Origin: Taxillus chinensis
Lineage: Eukaryota > Streptophyta > Magnoliopsida > Santalales > Loranthaceae
Length of the DNA stretch: 64,000 bases
NCBI GenBank assembly: GCA_023512835.1
Contig: CM042092.1
Coordinates: 42,426,258 to 42,490,257, forward strand
Direction of reading: 5' to 3'
Part shown: one piece after another, positions 1 to 12,022 of the stretch
Position numbering within the stretch: the first letter of the stretch is position 1
Layout of the letters: each line of letters begins with the position of its first letter
Notes under the pieces: model-generated
Databases searched by the model: none
The model's input: the letters and a program-made list of their open reading frames with translations, nothing else
What the model was told of the DNA's origin: nothing
Program-made: the position numbers and the translations under genes

Positions 1-975
1 ACTTAATAAAACTTGCCTTATGATTTTTAATTGATAAAATAGGTGGTTTTTCTATTTTGATAGAGTTTGTGACCTCTGGTATTCCCTATTTCTAATAGTG
101 TATTTGACTCGGCATGGAAAATATATCACCCCCGTCAAGTATGTCCCATTGAGCGAGCCACGCACAACAAGTATCCTTTCAATCTTGCATCAATATTACA
201 TTTCCTTTTTCATCGATCCACTCGATACTACCCATTTGATTTGTAATTGAAACAAATAGTTTGTTGCTCTGTTTTGAAAGAACTTGTGATGTTGTGTATT
301 CGTTGTCGCTATTGGAGTTTTAAACTCCGCCTAGGAAAGACCTCTTCAATGTGAAGTATCTCACTTTGAACGAATGACGTATAATACGTGTCCTTTGGAT
401 CTTTTGTTAAAATTACTTTTTTGTTTGATTGATTCATTTGACACATGAGAAATCAGTAAATAAAAAGCCCAAGCCCTTATTAATACATGCCTTCCGATCT
501 GTAATTGAAACAAAAAGTTGCTTTGCCCATTTTGGAAGAGGATATGACGTCCTGTATTCTTTATTGCCAATAGGTTAAGAGCTCAACAAGGGTAATACCT
601 CACTATTATGTAGAACGTCACATTGGGCGAACTACGTCAAACAAGTGTTCAATTAAGCCGTAACGAATGTTCCATTTTTTCTTTGAATGATCCATTCGGG
701 ACGTCCACAATTAGACAAGTCATCATCCTTTTGATTTCTAATTGTAATAAATAGTGGGTTGATCCATTTTGGTGGAGTTTATGACCATGTGCATTCCTTA
801 TTTGTAATAGACCATTAAACTAGGCGCAGGAAATACGTCACAATCGTGGAGTCCATCCCACTTGAGTGAACGATGTATGACAGATGTCCTTTTAATCTTT
901 CAAGGATACTATTTTTGGTTTTGTTTTGGATTAATCCACTTGATGGATCCGAAATTAACTAAATAACCAACCCTA
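1..975. repeat. Satellite monomer A, reference copy with four subunits
   Basis: The monomer divides into four related subunits, each opening with a variant of gatttNtaattgNaaNaaatag: 22-237, 238-495, 496-732 and 733 to about 996. Later landmarks also align between subunits: a 'tcNattttgNNgag' block, a 'tattcNttattNNNaatag' block, a 'ggaaataNNtcaca' block and a 'cattgagcgaa' block, in the same order. The ~970-bp monomer therefore looks like an old four-fold amplification of a ~240-bp unit that then diverged and was amplified as a block. Confidence 0.85.
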
Positions 976-1924
976 ACATAATAAAACTTGCCTTATCATT
1001 TTCGATTTTGATAAACTTTGTGACCTCTGGTATTCCCTATTTCTAATAGTGTATTTGACTCGGCATGGAAAATATATCACCCCTGTCGAGTTTGTCCCAT
1101 TGAGTGAGCCACGCACAACTAGTATCCTTTTAATCTTGCATCAATATTACATTTTCCTTTTTGATCGATCCACTCGATACTACCCATTTGATTTGTAATT
1201 GAAACAAATAGTTGGTTGCTCTTTTTTGAAAGAGCTTGTGATGTTGTGTATTCGTTGTCGCTATTGGAGTTTTAAACTCCGCCTAGGAAAGACCTCTTCA
1301 ATGTGAAGTATCTCACCTTGAACGAATGACGTATAATACGTGTCCTTTTGATCTTTCGTTAAAATTACTTTTTTGTTTGATTGATTCGTTTGACACATGA
1401 GAAATCAAGTAAATAAAAAGTCGTAGCCTAATATACTTGCCTTCCGATTTGTAGTTGAAACAAAAAGTTGCTTTGTCCATTTTGGAAGAGGATATGACGT
1501 CCTGTATTCTTTATTGCCAATAGCTTAATAGCTCGGCAAGGGTAATACCTCACTATTGTGTAGAACGTCACATTGGGCGAACTACGTCAAACAAGTGTTC
1601 AATTAAGCCCTGATGAACATTCCATTTTTCTTTCAATGATCCATTCGGGACGTCCACAATTAGACAAGTCATCATCCTTCGATTTCTAATTGTAATAAAT
1701 AGTGGGTTGATCCATTTTGGTGGAGTTTATGACCATGTGCATTCCTTATTTGTAATAGACCGTTAAACTAGGCGCAGGAAATACGTCACAATCATGGAGT
1801 CCATCCCACCTGAGCGAATGATGTATGACAGATGTCCTTTTAATCTTTCAAGGATACTATTTTTGGTTTTGTTTTGGATTAATCCACTTCATGGATCCTG
1901 AAGTTAACGAAATAACCAACCCTA
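976..1924. repeat. Satellite monomer B, reference copy
   Basis: This is the partner of monomer A in the ~1924-bp dimer. It is about 25 bp shorter because the start of its first subunit is contracted: after 'gccttat' it reads cattttcgattttgataaac, where monomer A has a longer stretch including 'aattgataaaataggtgg'. Further copies start at 2900, 4825, 6749 and 8672. All copies share the contraction, so the deletion predates amplification of the dimer. Confidence 0.88.
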
Positions 1925-4900
1925 ACTTAATAAAACTTGCCTTATGATTTTTAATTGATAAAATAGGTGGTTTTTCTATTTTGATAGAGTTTGTGACCTC
2001 TGGTATTCCCTATTTCTAATAGTGTATTTGACTCGGCATGGAAAATATATCACCCCCGTCAAGTATGTCCCATTGAGCGAGCCACGCACAACAAGTATCC
2101 TTTCAATCTTGCATCAATATTACATTTCCTTTTTCATCGATCCACTCGATACTACCCATTTGATTTGTAATTGAAACAAATAGTTTGTTGCTCTGTTTTG
2201 AAAGAACTTGTGATGTTGTGTATTCGTTGTCGCTATTGGAGTTTTAAACTCCGCCTAGGAAAGACCTCTTCAATGTGAAGTATCTCACATTGAACGAATG
2301 ACGTATAATACGTGTCCTTTGGATCTTTTGTTAAAATTACTTTTTTTGTTTGATTGATTCATTTGACACATGAGAAATCAGTAAATAAAAAGCCCAAGCC
2401 CTTATTAATACATGCCTTCCGATCTGTAATTGAAACAAAAAGTTGCTTTGCCCATTTTGGAAGAGGATATGACGTCCTGTATTCTTTATTGCCAATAGGT
2501 TAAGAGCTCAGCAAGGGTAATACCTCACTATTATGTAGAACGTCACATTGGGCGAACTACGTCAAACAAGTGTTCAATTAAGCCGTAACGAATGTTCCAT
2601 TTTTTCTTTGAATGATCCATTCGGGACGTCCACAATTAGACAAGTCATCATCCTTTTGATTTCTAATTGTAATAAATAGTGGGTTGATCCATTTTGGTGG
2701 AGTTTATGACCATGTGCATTCCTTATTTGTAATAGACCATTAAACTAGGCGCAGGAAATACGTCACAATCGTGGAGTCCATCCCACCGAGTGAACGATGT
2801 ATGACAGATGTCGTTTTAATCTTTCAAGGATACTATTTTTGGTTTTGTTTTGGATTAATCCACTTGATGGATCCGAAATTAACTAAATAACCAACCCTAA
2901 CATAATAAAACTTGCCTTATCATTTTCGATTTTGATAAACTTTGTGACCTCCTGGTATTCCCTATTTCTAATAGTGTATTTGACTCGGCATGGAAAATAT
3001 ATCACCCCTGTCGAGTTTGTCCCATTGAGTGAGCCACGCACAACTAGTATCCTTTTAATCTTGCATCAATATTACATTTTCCTTTTTGATCGATCCACTC
3101 GATACTACCCATTTGATTTGTAATTGAAACAAATAGTTGGTTGCTCTTTTTTGAAAGAGCTTGTGATGTTGTGTATTCGTTGTCGCTATTGGAGTTTTAA
3201 ACTCCGCCTAGGAAAGACCTCTTCAATGTGAAGTATCTCACCTTGAACGAATGACGTATAATACGTGTCCTTTTGATCTTTCGTTAAAATTACTTTTTTT
3301 GTTTGATTGATTCGTTTGACACATGAGAAATCAAGTAAATAAAAAGTCGTAGCCTAATATACTTGCCTTCCGATTTGTAGTTGAAACAAAAAGTTGCTTT
3401 GTCCATTTTGGAAGAGGATATGACGTCCTGTATTCTTTATTGCCAATAGCTTAATAGCTCGGCAAGGGTAATACCTCACTATTGTGTAGAACGTCACATT
3501 GGGCGAACTACGTCAAACAAGTGTTCAATTAAGCCCTGATGAACATTCCATTTTTCTTTCAATGATCCATTCGGGACGTCCACAATTAGACAAGTCATCA
3601 TCCTTCTGATTTCTAATTGTAATAAATAGTGGGTTGATCCATTTTGGTGGAGTTTATGACCATGTGCATTCCTTATTTGTAATAGACCGTTAAACTAGGC
3701 GCAGGAAATACGTCACAATCATGGAGTCCATCCCACTGAGCGAATGATGTATGACAGATGTCCTTTTAATCTTTCAAGGATACTATTTTTGGTTTTGTTT
3801 TGGATTAATCCACTTCATGGATCTGAAGTTAACGAAATAACCAACCCTAACTTAATAAAACTTGCCTTATGATTTTTAATTGATAAAATAGGTGGTTTTT
3901 CTATTTTGATAGAGTTTGTGACCTCTGGTATTCCCTATTTCTAATAGTGTATTTGACTCGGCATGGAAAATATATCACCCCCGTCAAGTATGTCCCATTG
4001 AGCGAGCCACGCACAACAAGTATCCTTTCAATCTTGCATCAATATTACATTTCCTTTTTCATCGATCCACTCGATACTACCCATTTGATTTGTAATTGAA
4101 ACAAATAGTTTGTTGCTCTGTTTTGAAAGAACTTGTGATGTTGTGTATTCGTTGTCGCTATTGGAGTTTTAAACTCCGCCTAGGAAAGACCTCTTCAATG
4201 TGAAGTATCTCACATTGAACGAATGACGTATAATACGTGTCCTTTGGATCTTTTGTTAAAATTACTTTTTTGTTTGATTGATTCATTTGACACATGAGAA
4301 ATCAGTAAATAAAAAGCCCAAGCCCTTATTAATACATGCCTTCCGATCTGTAATTGAAACAAAAAGTTGCTTTGCCCATTTTGGAAGAGGATATGACGTC
4401 CTGTATTCTTTATTGCCAATAGGTTAAGAGCTCGGCAAAGGGTAATACCTCACTATTATGTAGAACGTCACATTGGGCGAACTACGTCAAACAAGTGTTC
4501 AATTAAGCCGTAACGAATGTTCCATTTTTTCTTTGAATGATCCATTCGGGACGTCCACAATTAGACAAGTCATCATCCTTTTGATTTCTAATTGTAATAA
4601 ATAGTGGGTTGATCCATTTTGGTGGAGTTTATGACCATGTGCATTCCTTATTTGTAATAGACCATTAAACTAGGCGCAGGAAATACGTCACAATCGTGGA
4701 GTCCATCCCACTGAGTGAACGATGTATGACAGATGTCCTTTTAATCTTTCAAGGATACTATTTTTGGTTTTGTTTTGGATTAATCCACTTGATGGATCCG
4801 AAATTAACTAAATAACCAACCCTAACATAATAAAACTTGCCTTATCATTTTCGATTTTGATAAACTTTGTGACCTCCTGGTATTCCCTATTTCTAATAGT

Positions 4901-7900
4901 GTATTTGACTCGGCATGGAAAATATATCACCCCCGTCGAGTTTGTCCCATTGAGTGAGCCACGCACAACTAGTATCCTTTTAATCTTGCATCAATATTAC
5001 ATTTTCCTTTTTGATCGATCCACTCGATACTACCCATTTGATTTGTAATTGAAACAAATAGTTGGTTGCTCTTTTTTGAAAGAGCTTGTGATGTTGTGTA
5101 TTCGTTGTCGCTATTGGAGTTTTAAACTCCGCCTAGGAAAGACCTCTTCAATGTGAAGTATCTCACTTTGAACGAATGACGTATAATACGTGTCCTTTTG
5201 ATCTTTCGTTAAAATTACTTTTTTGTTTGATTGATTCGTTTGACACATGAGAAATCAAGTAAATAAAAAGTCGTAGCCTAATATACTTGCCTTCCGATTT
5301 GTAGTTGAAACAAAAAGTTGCTTTGTCCATTTTGGAAGAGGATATGACGTCCTGTATTCTTTATTGCCAATAGCTTAATAGCTCAGCAAGGGTAATACCT
5401 CACTATTGTGTAGAACGTCACATTGGGCGAACTACGTCAAACAAGTGTTCAATTAAGCCCTGATGAACATTCCATTTTTCTTTCAATGATCCATTCGGGA
5501 CGTCCACAATTAGACAAGTCATCATCCTTCTGATTTCTAATTGTAATAAATAGTGGGTTGATCCATTTTGGTGGAGTTTATGACCATGTGCATTCCTCAT
5601 TTGTAATAGACCGTTAAACTAGGCGCAGGAAATACGTCACAATCATGGAGTCCATCCCACTGAGCGAATGATGTATGACAGATGTCCTTTTAATCTTTCA
5701 AGGATACTATTTTTGGTTTTGTTTTGGATTAATCCACTTCATGGATCTGAAGTTAACGAAATAACCAACCCTAACTTAATAAAACTTGCCTTATGATTTT
5801 TAATTGATAAAATAGGTGGTTTTTCTATTTTGATAGAGTTTGTGACCTCCTGGTATTCCCTATTTCTAATAGTGTATTTGACTCGGCATGGAAAATATAT
5901 CACCCCCGTCAAGTATGTCCCATTGAGCGAGCCACGCACAACAAGTATCCTTTCAATCTTGCATCAATATTACATTTCCTTTTTCATCGATCCACTCGAT
6001 ACTACCCATTTGATTTGTAATTGAAACAAATAGTTTGTTGCTCTGTTTTGAAAGAACTTGTGATGTTGTGTATTCGTTGTCGCTATTGGAGTTTTAAACT
6101 CCGCCTAGGAAAGACCTCTTCAATGTGAAGTATCTCACATTGAACGAATGACGTATAATACGTGTCCTTTGGATCTTTTGTTAAAATTACTTTTTTGTTT
6201 GATTGATTCATTTGACACATGAGAAATCAGTAAATAAAAAGCCCAAGCCCTTATTAATACATGCCTTCCGATCTGTAATTGAAACAAAAAGTTGCTTTGC
6301 CCATTTTGGAAGAGGATATGACGTCCTGTATTCTTTATTGCCAATAGGTTAAGAGCTCGGCAAGGGTAATACCTCACTATTATGTAGAACGTCACATTGG
6401 GCGAACTACGTCAAACAAGTGTTCAATTAAGCCGTAACGAATGTTCCATTTTTTCTTTGAATGATCCATTCGGGACGTCCACAATTAGACAAGTCATCAT
6501 CCTTTTGATTTCTAATTGTAATAAATAGTGGGTTGATCCATTTTGGTGGAGTTTATGACCATGTGCATTCCTTATTTGTAATAGACCATTAAACTAGGCG
6601 CAGGAAATACGTCACAATCGTGGAGTCCATCCCACTGAGTGAACGATGTATGACAGATGTCCTTTTAATCTTTCAAGGATACTATTTTTGGTTTTGTTTT
6701 GGATTAATCCACTTGATGGATCCGAAATTAACTAAATAACCAACCCTAACATAATAAAACTTGCCTTATCATTTTCGATTTTGATAAACTTTGTGACCTC
6801 TGGTATTCCCTATTTCTAATAGTGTATTTGACTCGGCATGGAAAATATATCACCCCTGTCGAGTTTGTCCCATTGAGTGAGCCACGCACAACTAGTATCC
6901 TTTTAATCTTGCATCAATATTACATTTTCCTTTTTGATCGATCCACTCGATACTACCCATTTGATTTGTAATTGAAACAAATAGTTGGTTGCTCTTTTTT
7001 GAAAGAGCTTGTGATGTTGTGTATTCGTTGTCGCTATTGGAGTTTTAAACTCCGCCTAGGAAAGACCTCTTCAATGTGAAGTATCTCACTTTGAACGAAT
7101 GACGTATAATACGTGTCCTTTTGATCTTTCGTTAAAATTACTTTTTTGTTTGATTGATTCGTTTGACACATGAGAAATCAAGTAAATAAAAAGTCGTAGC
7201 CTAATATACTTGCCTTCCGATTTGTAGTTGAAACAAAAAGTTGCTTTGTCCATTTTGGAAGAGGATATGACGTCCTGTATTCTTTATTGCCAATAGCTTA
7301 ATAGCTCGGCAAGGGTAATACCTCACTATTGTGTAGAACGTCACATTGGGCGAACTACGTCAAACAAGTGTTCAATTAAGCCCTGATGAACATTCCATTT
7401 TTCTTTCAATGATCCATTCGGGACGTCCACAATTAGACAAGTCATCATCCTTCGATTTCTAATTGTAATAAATAGTGGGTTGATCCATTTTGGTGGAGTT
7501 TATGACCATGTGCATTCCTCATTTGTAATAGACCGTTAAACTAGGCGCAGGAAATACGTCACAATCATGGAGTCCATCCCACCGAGCGAATGATGTATGA
7601 CAGATGTCCTTTTAATCTTTCAAGGATACTATTTTTGGTTTTGTTTTGGATTAATCCACTTCATGGATCTGAAGTTAACGAAATAACCAACCCTAACTTA
7701 ATAAAACTTGCCTTATGATTTTTAATTGATAAAATAGGTGGTTTTTCTATTTTGATAGAGTTTGTGACCTCCTGGTATTCCCTATTTCTAATAGTGTATT
7801 TGACTCGGCATGGAAAATATATCACCCCCGTCAAGTATGTCCCATTGAGCGAGCCACGCACAACAAGTATCCTTTCAATCTTGCATCAATATTACATTTC

Positions 7901-9720
7901 CTTTTTCATCGATCCACTCGATACTACCCATTTGATTTGTAATTGAAACAAATAGTTTGTTGCTCTGTTTTGAAAGAACTTGTGATGTTGTGTATTCGTT
8001 GTCGCTATTGGAGTTTTAAACTCCGCCTAGGAAAGACCTCTTCAATGTGAAGTATCTCACTTTGAACGAATGACGTATAATACGTGTCCTTTGGATCTTT
8101 TGTTAAAATTACTTTTTTGTTTGATTGATTCATTTGACACATGAGAAATCAGTAAATAAAAAGCCCAAGCCCTTATTAATACATGCCTTCCGATTTGTAA
8201 TTGAAACAAAAAGTTGCTTTGCCCATTTTGGAAGAGGATATGACGTCCTGTATTCTTTATTGCCAATAGGTTAAGAGCTCGGCAAGGGTAATACCTCACT
8301 ATTATGTAGAACGTCACATTGGGCGAACTACGTCAAACAAGTGTTCAATTAAGCCGTAACGAATGTTCCATTTTTTCTTTGAATGATCCATTCGGGACGT
8401 CCACAATTAGACAAGTCATCATCCTTTTGATTTCTAATTGTAATAAATAGTGGGTTGATCCATTTTGGTGGAGTTTATGACCATGTGCATTCCTTATTTG
8501 TAATAGACCATTAAACTAGGCGCAGGAAATACGTCACAATCGTGGAGTCCATCCCACTTGAGTGAACGATGTATGACAGATGTCCTTTTAATCTTTCAAG
8601 GATACTATTTTTGGTTTTGTTTTGGATTAATCCACTTGATGGATCCGAAATTAACTAAATAACCAACCCTAACATAATAAAACTTGCCTTATCATTTTCG
8701 ATTTTGATAAACTTTGTGACCTCCTGGTATTCCCTATTTCTAATAGTGTATTTGACTCGGCATGGAAAATATATCACCCCTGTCGAGTTTGTCCCATTGA
8801 GTGAGCCACGCACAACTAGTATCCTTTTAATCTTGCATCAATATTACATTTTCCTTTTTGATCGATCCACTCGATACTACCCATTTGATTTGTAATTGAA
8901 ACAAATAGTTGGTTGCTCTTTTTTGAAAGAGCTTGTGATGTTGTGTATTCGTTGTCGCTATTGGAGTTTTAAACTCCGCCTAGGAAAGACCTCTTCAATG
9001 TGAAGTATCTCACTTTGAACGAATGACGTATAATACGTGTCCTTTTGATCTTTCGTTAAAATTACTTTTTTGTTTGATTGATTCGTTTGACACATGAGAA
9101 ATCAAGTAAATAAAAAGTCGTAGCCTAATATACTTGCCTTCCGATTTGTAGTTGAAACAAAAAGTTGCTTTGTCCATTTTGGAAGAGGATATGACGTCCT
9201 GTATTCTTTATTGCCAATAGCTTAATAGCTCAGCAAGGGTAATACCTCACTATTGTGTAGAACGTCACATTGGGCGAACTACGTCAAACAAGTGTTCAAT
9301 TAAGCCCTGATGAACATTCCATTTTTCTTTCAATGATCCATTCGGGACGTCCACAATTAGACAAGTCATCATCCTTCTGATTTCTAATTGTAATAAATAG
9401 TGGGTTGATCCATTTTGGTGGAGTTTATGACCATGTGCATTCCTTATTTGTAATAGACCGTTAAACTAGGCGCAGGAAATACGTCACAATCATGGAGTCC
9501 ATCCCACTGAGCGAATGATGTATGACAGATGTCCTTTTAATCTTTCAAGGATACTATTTTTGGTTTTGTTTTGGATTAATCCACTTCATGGATCTGAAGT
9601 TAACGAAATAACCAACCCTAACTTAATAAAACTTGCCTTATGATTTTTAATTGATAAAATAGGTGGTTTTTCTATTTTGATAGAGTTTGTGACCTCTGGT
9701 ATTCCCTATTTCTAATAGTG

Positions 9721-11184
9721 TTTATTTAGGATGTTTAAGAGCATGATTAGAGCCTTATTGCCTCATATATCATATATATTTGCTCTAACCCCTAGGAAGA
9801 TGCTAGTTGCAAATACATGCGTTTTTAAGCTGTTTTGGCAGATTTTGGACCTCACTTTTGACTAGGTAGATGGCCTCAAACAATTTGCGTGCAAGAACAA
9901 AAGTTTCTTAGAATGATGTCCTCTACCTACCACAGAAATTTCAGAGCATTTGGAGCTGAACGTGAGTTCACCCATTTCACGTGCAAGCCTATTTTTGCCT
10001 CTCAGGCCTCTACATGATGGAAGGAAGCTTGGGGAGAAGTTTGAGCTGATTTGGAGGTGCACGTGAATTCACCATATCACGTGCAAATTGGCGTGCAGAG
10101 ATATTTTTGGACCGATCCAATCGTTTTTCCATGCTGATCATTTGTTTCTGAAGGCCCAAGTCCAAATTGTGGATGGAAGATAGAGTTTTTAATGTTTCGA
10201 GTGTTACTTATCAAAACTACGTCGTTTTGATAAGTGGGCTAGGTTACACACCTCAAGGCCCATCCAAACTCTATAAATAAGAGCTCCACGCCCCTTGCTA
10301 GCCAGACCTAACCCCCCTACACGTTTTAGAGAGAGAGAGAGGCTCCACGACTTGGAGGTGCTCCTTGACCTAGGAGAGCAGCCGTCGTAGCAGCCGTCGC
10401 AGATTTCGGAGCCTGGATTTGAAGCTTTGCTGTGCGCGTGATCAAGAAGAAGATGTTGAGCTTTTCTGCTTTGGTTTTGCTTGTAATCATGCGTGAGTAG
10501 TCTTTTAATCTAGGGGAGCAATGTAGCCCCCTTGTTGCTTTGTTGTGTTTATGAATATTGGGTTTGGATGATTGAAGTTTTGCATGTTTTATGAATCTGT
10601 TCTTAAGTTCTATCTTTGGATGTACACCTTGGTATTCTTAGCCCTAGTCTGGGGCGGATTGAGATTCATAACTTATTTGTAATTGGTGTTATCATTATCC
10701 TTTTGCAAGTATGATTTATTGGCTTTGCATGTTTGTGTGTTTAGATGACCATTCTGGCATACAACTCTTAAAAGGACCTCAATGACCATTTGTTGTCCTT
10801 GGCTTATGTTTAGCATGTTTTCAATCGACAACCATAATACCATGAACCAAGAGAGATAACATAGGGAGGTGAAATTGTGACCCTAGATGCTTTTAATCCT
10901 TGATTCTTAATCCTAAAATCAGTTTACTTTCTTTGTTTATTTAGAAAACCAAATAAAAATTAGATCTTTAGTTTAAAAAAGAAAACTTTTTGCCAAGACA
11001 TTTTATAGAACAATAGTAATTGGGTGTTTTGATTTGAAAACTAGAAAACTAGGTTAATCCCTGTGGGTTCGACCCCTTGCTTGCTGCTATTCTTTTAGTG
11101 CAAACTTAGGGAATTTATTATCTTGAAGAGAGATTTAACGACATTAGCTAGCTCTTTTAGAGTGGCTAAGAATCTTGTCTGTCA
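9721..11184 (+). repeat. 5' LTR of copy 1, truncated at its left end
   Basis: Aligns to the complete LTRs at 14746 and 16694 from about LTR position 29 onward; the canonical TGATAACG start is missing. The 3' end is ...cttgtctgtca, followed by 'aat' and the PBS. Satellite and LTR share 'tagtgt' at 9716-9721, so the breakpoint lies in that microhomology. The LTR holds three CACGTG boxes, an inverted repeat, a TATA box, a GA-repeat leader and a CCGTCG-rich microsatellite. Confidence 0.9.
10060..10279 (+). promoter_or_regulatory. LTR promoter: G-boxes, inverted repeat and TATA box
   Basis: Two CACGTG boxes (10060-10065, 10078-10083; another at 9978-9983) lie upstream of a perfect 11-bp inverted repeat with a 6-bp spacer (10207-10234: cttatcaaaac, tacgtc, gttttgataag). 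TATAAATA follows at 10272-10279. Equivalent TATA boxes are at 15330, 17278, 19113, 19840 and 34311. CACGTG is the plant G-box bound by bZIP and bHLH factors; the inverted repeat is an inferred protein-binding site. Transcription would start roughly 30 bp past the TATA box, just before the GA repeat. Confidence 0.72.
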
Positions 11185-11187
11185 AAT

Positions 11188-11205
11188 TGGCGCCGTTGCC
11201 GGGGA
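11188..11205 (+). other. Primer-binding site, tRNA-Asp type (copy 1)
   Basis: tggcgccgttgccgggga is the complement of the 3' end of plant tRNA-Asp, the usual primer of Athila-group elements. It lies 3 nt after the LTR end (11184). An identical site occurs in the long element at 18216-18233. Confidence 0.9.
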
Positions 11206-11455
11206 TTCAACGGTTAACTAGTTTTTAAAATCAACATTGAGTGAAATTGTTTGAATTTTGATCTTGGTGTTTTATTTTGTCTTTACTTTTCTGTTATTTT
11301 GTGTTCTTTGTTTGTTTATTTTGCATTGTTCGGAGCTGCTGGGTGTGTTATTGTTGTTTTACAGGAACATACACCAAGTGTTTGAGGTATTGCTAGTTGT
11401 GTATACGATGAGGGGAACTTGTGTCCTTTAATCCAGAACCTGAACAAGACTCTCA
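11206..11455 (+). other. Untranslated leader of copy 1
   Basis: A T-rich leader between PBS and the first long reading frame, homologous to 18234-18422 of the long element for most of its length, including 'acaggaacatacatcaag'-like sequence. The two diverge shortly before the start codon, where the long element enters gag and this copy enters a different reading frame. No credible coding frame is seen inside. Confidence 0.7.
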
Positions 11456-12022
11456 ATGGACAGAAAGTTTGGAGATGAGGAGGAGCTAACCGTGGAAGAA
11501 TGTTTGGAAAGGATGATCCAAGGCAACAAATATTTGTGGGAAAACCAAGGGAAAGATGAGGAGAATTCAATGATGGCAGACCAACATGTTTATGTTCCAG
11601 GCCATGCAGCAGATCAATTTTCATATAGTGCTTGGGATTGCACTGTCTATGATTCTCCCACAAGCAGTTATTCATACCAGGAGCCTCCTTGTTATGGTGA
11701 GAGTATTAATGGAGATGGTAGAGAAGTATGGCCAACTTGCACCCAACCTGAGGGTGACTACTATCCACAAGAGCCATCACCTGAGGAGTTTAATGATTTC
11801 TTCAATGGATATTCTGAGAATAGATGGGTTGGGCAATATCAAGATGAAGCTTACTATGAAGCCCCACTCTATGGCAATTATTGTCCATATCAACAACAAG
11901 AGTGGCAGCCCCAAGTTGAAGATGAAGAAACCAGAAGAGAGGTAAAGGATTTGAATGAAAGGCTAGGACGTATGGAGACTACCATAAAAAATATGGAGCA
12001 ATTATTGATGAGTATGGCTTAA
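11456..12022 (+). CDS. Acidic Gag-tail-like protein of the non-autonomous element, N-terminal part
   Basis: Starts at ATG 11456 and stops at TAA 12020-12022 after 188 codons. The protein is acidic and rich in Tyr, Gln and Pro. Its last ~40 residues form a predicted coiled coil (REVKDLNERLGRMETTIKNM...) that closely matches the end of Gag in the long element (REVGDLKERVGSMETSIKSM... at ~21970-22065). The upstream ~145 residues do not match that Gag and I do not recognise them. The stop falls exactly where the long element continues with 'cag aat gct aat', and the same frame stays open to 12856. The gene is therefore one frame of 466 codons broken by a single TAA, through mutation, miscall or possible readthrough. 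A role in RNA packaging or particle interaction is inferred from the shared coil only. Confidence 0.62.
   Translation: MDRKFGDEEELTVEECLERMIQGNKYLWENQGKDEENSMMADQHVYVPGHAADQFSYSAWDCTVYDSPTSSYSYQEPPCYGESINGDGREVWPTCTQPEGDYYPQEPSPEEFNDFFNGYSENRWVGQYQDEAYYEAPLYGNYCPYQQQEWQPQVEDEETRREVKDLNERLGRMETTIKNMEQLLMSMA

Larger units (their letters stand above)
1..9720. repeat. Satellite array A (~1924-bp dimer units)
   Basis: This is a head-to-tail tandem array. The anchor acttaataaaacttgcctta recurs at 1, 1925, 3850, 5774, 7696 and 9621, giving five complete units of 1922-1925 bp and a 100-bp stub. A second form of the anchor (acataataaaacttg) falls at 976, 2900, 4825, 6749 and 8672, so each unit is a 975-bp monomer A followed by a ~949-bp monomer B. 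Units are nearly identical to one another, while A and B differ clearly, which is the signature of a homogenised higher-order repeat. No credible gene lies inside; open frames of 60-86 codons recur only because the repeat recurs. Array function (centromeric, pericentromeric or subtelomeric) cannot be told from sequence. Confidence 0.96.

Noticed and set aside
1915..1930. 'aaccctaac' as plant telomere repeat (CCCTAAA)
   Set aside because: Occurs once per monomer and is not in tandem.
361..8895. Open frames of 60-86 codons in the satellite on both strands (e.g. 361-570, 2932-3123, 6135-6395)
   Set aside because: They recur only because the repeat recurs, change length with each one-base difference, lack codon bias and have no known domain.
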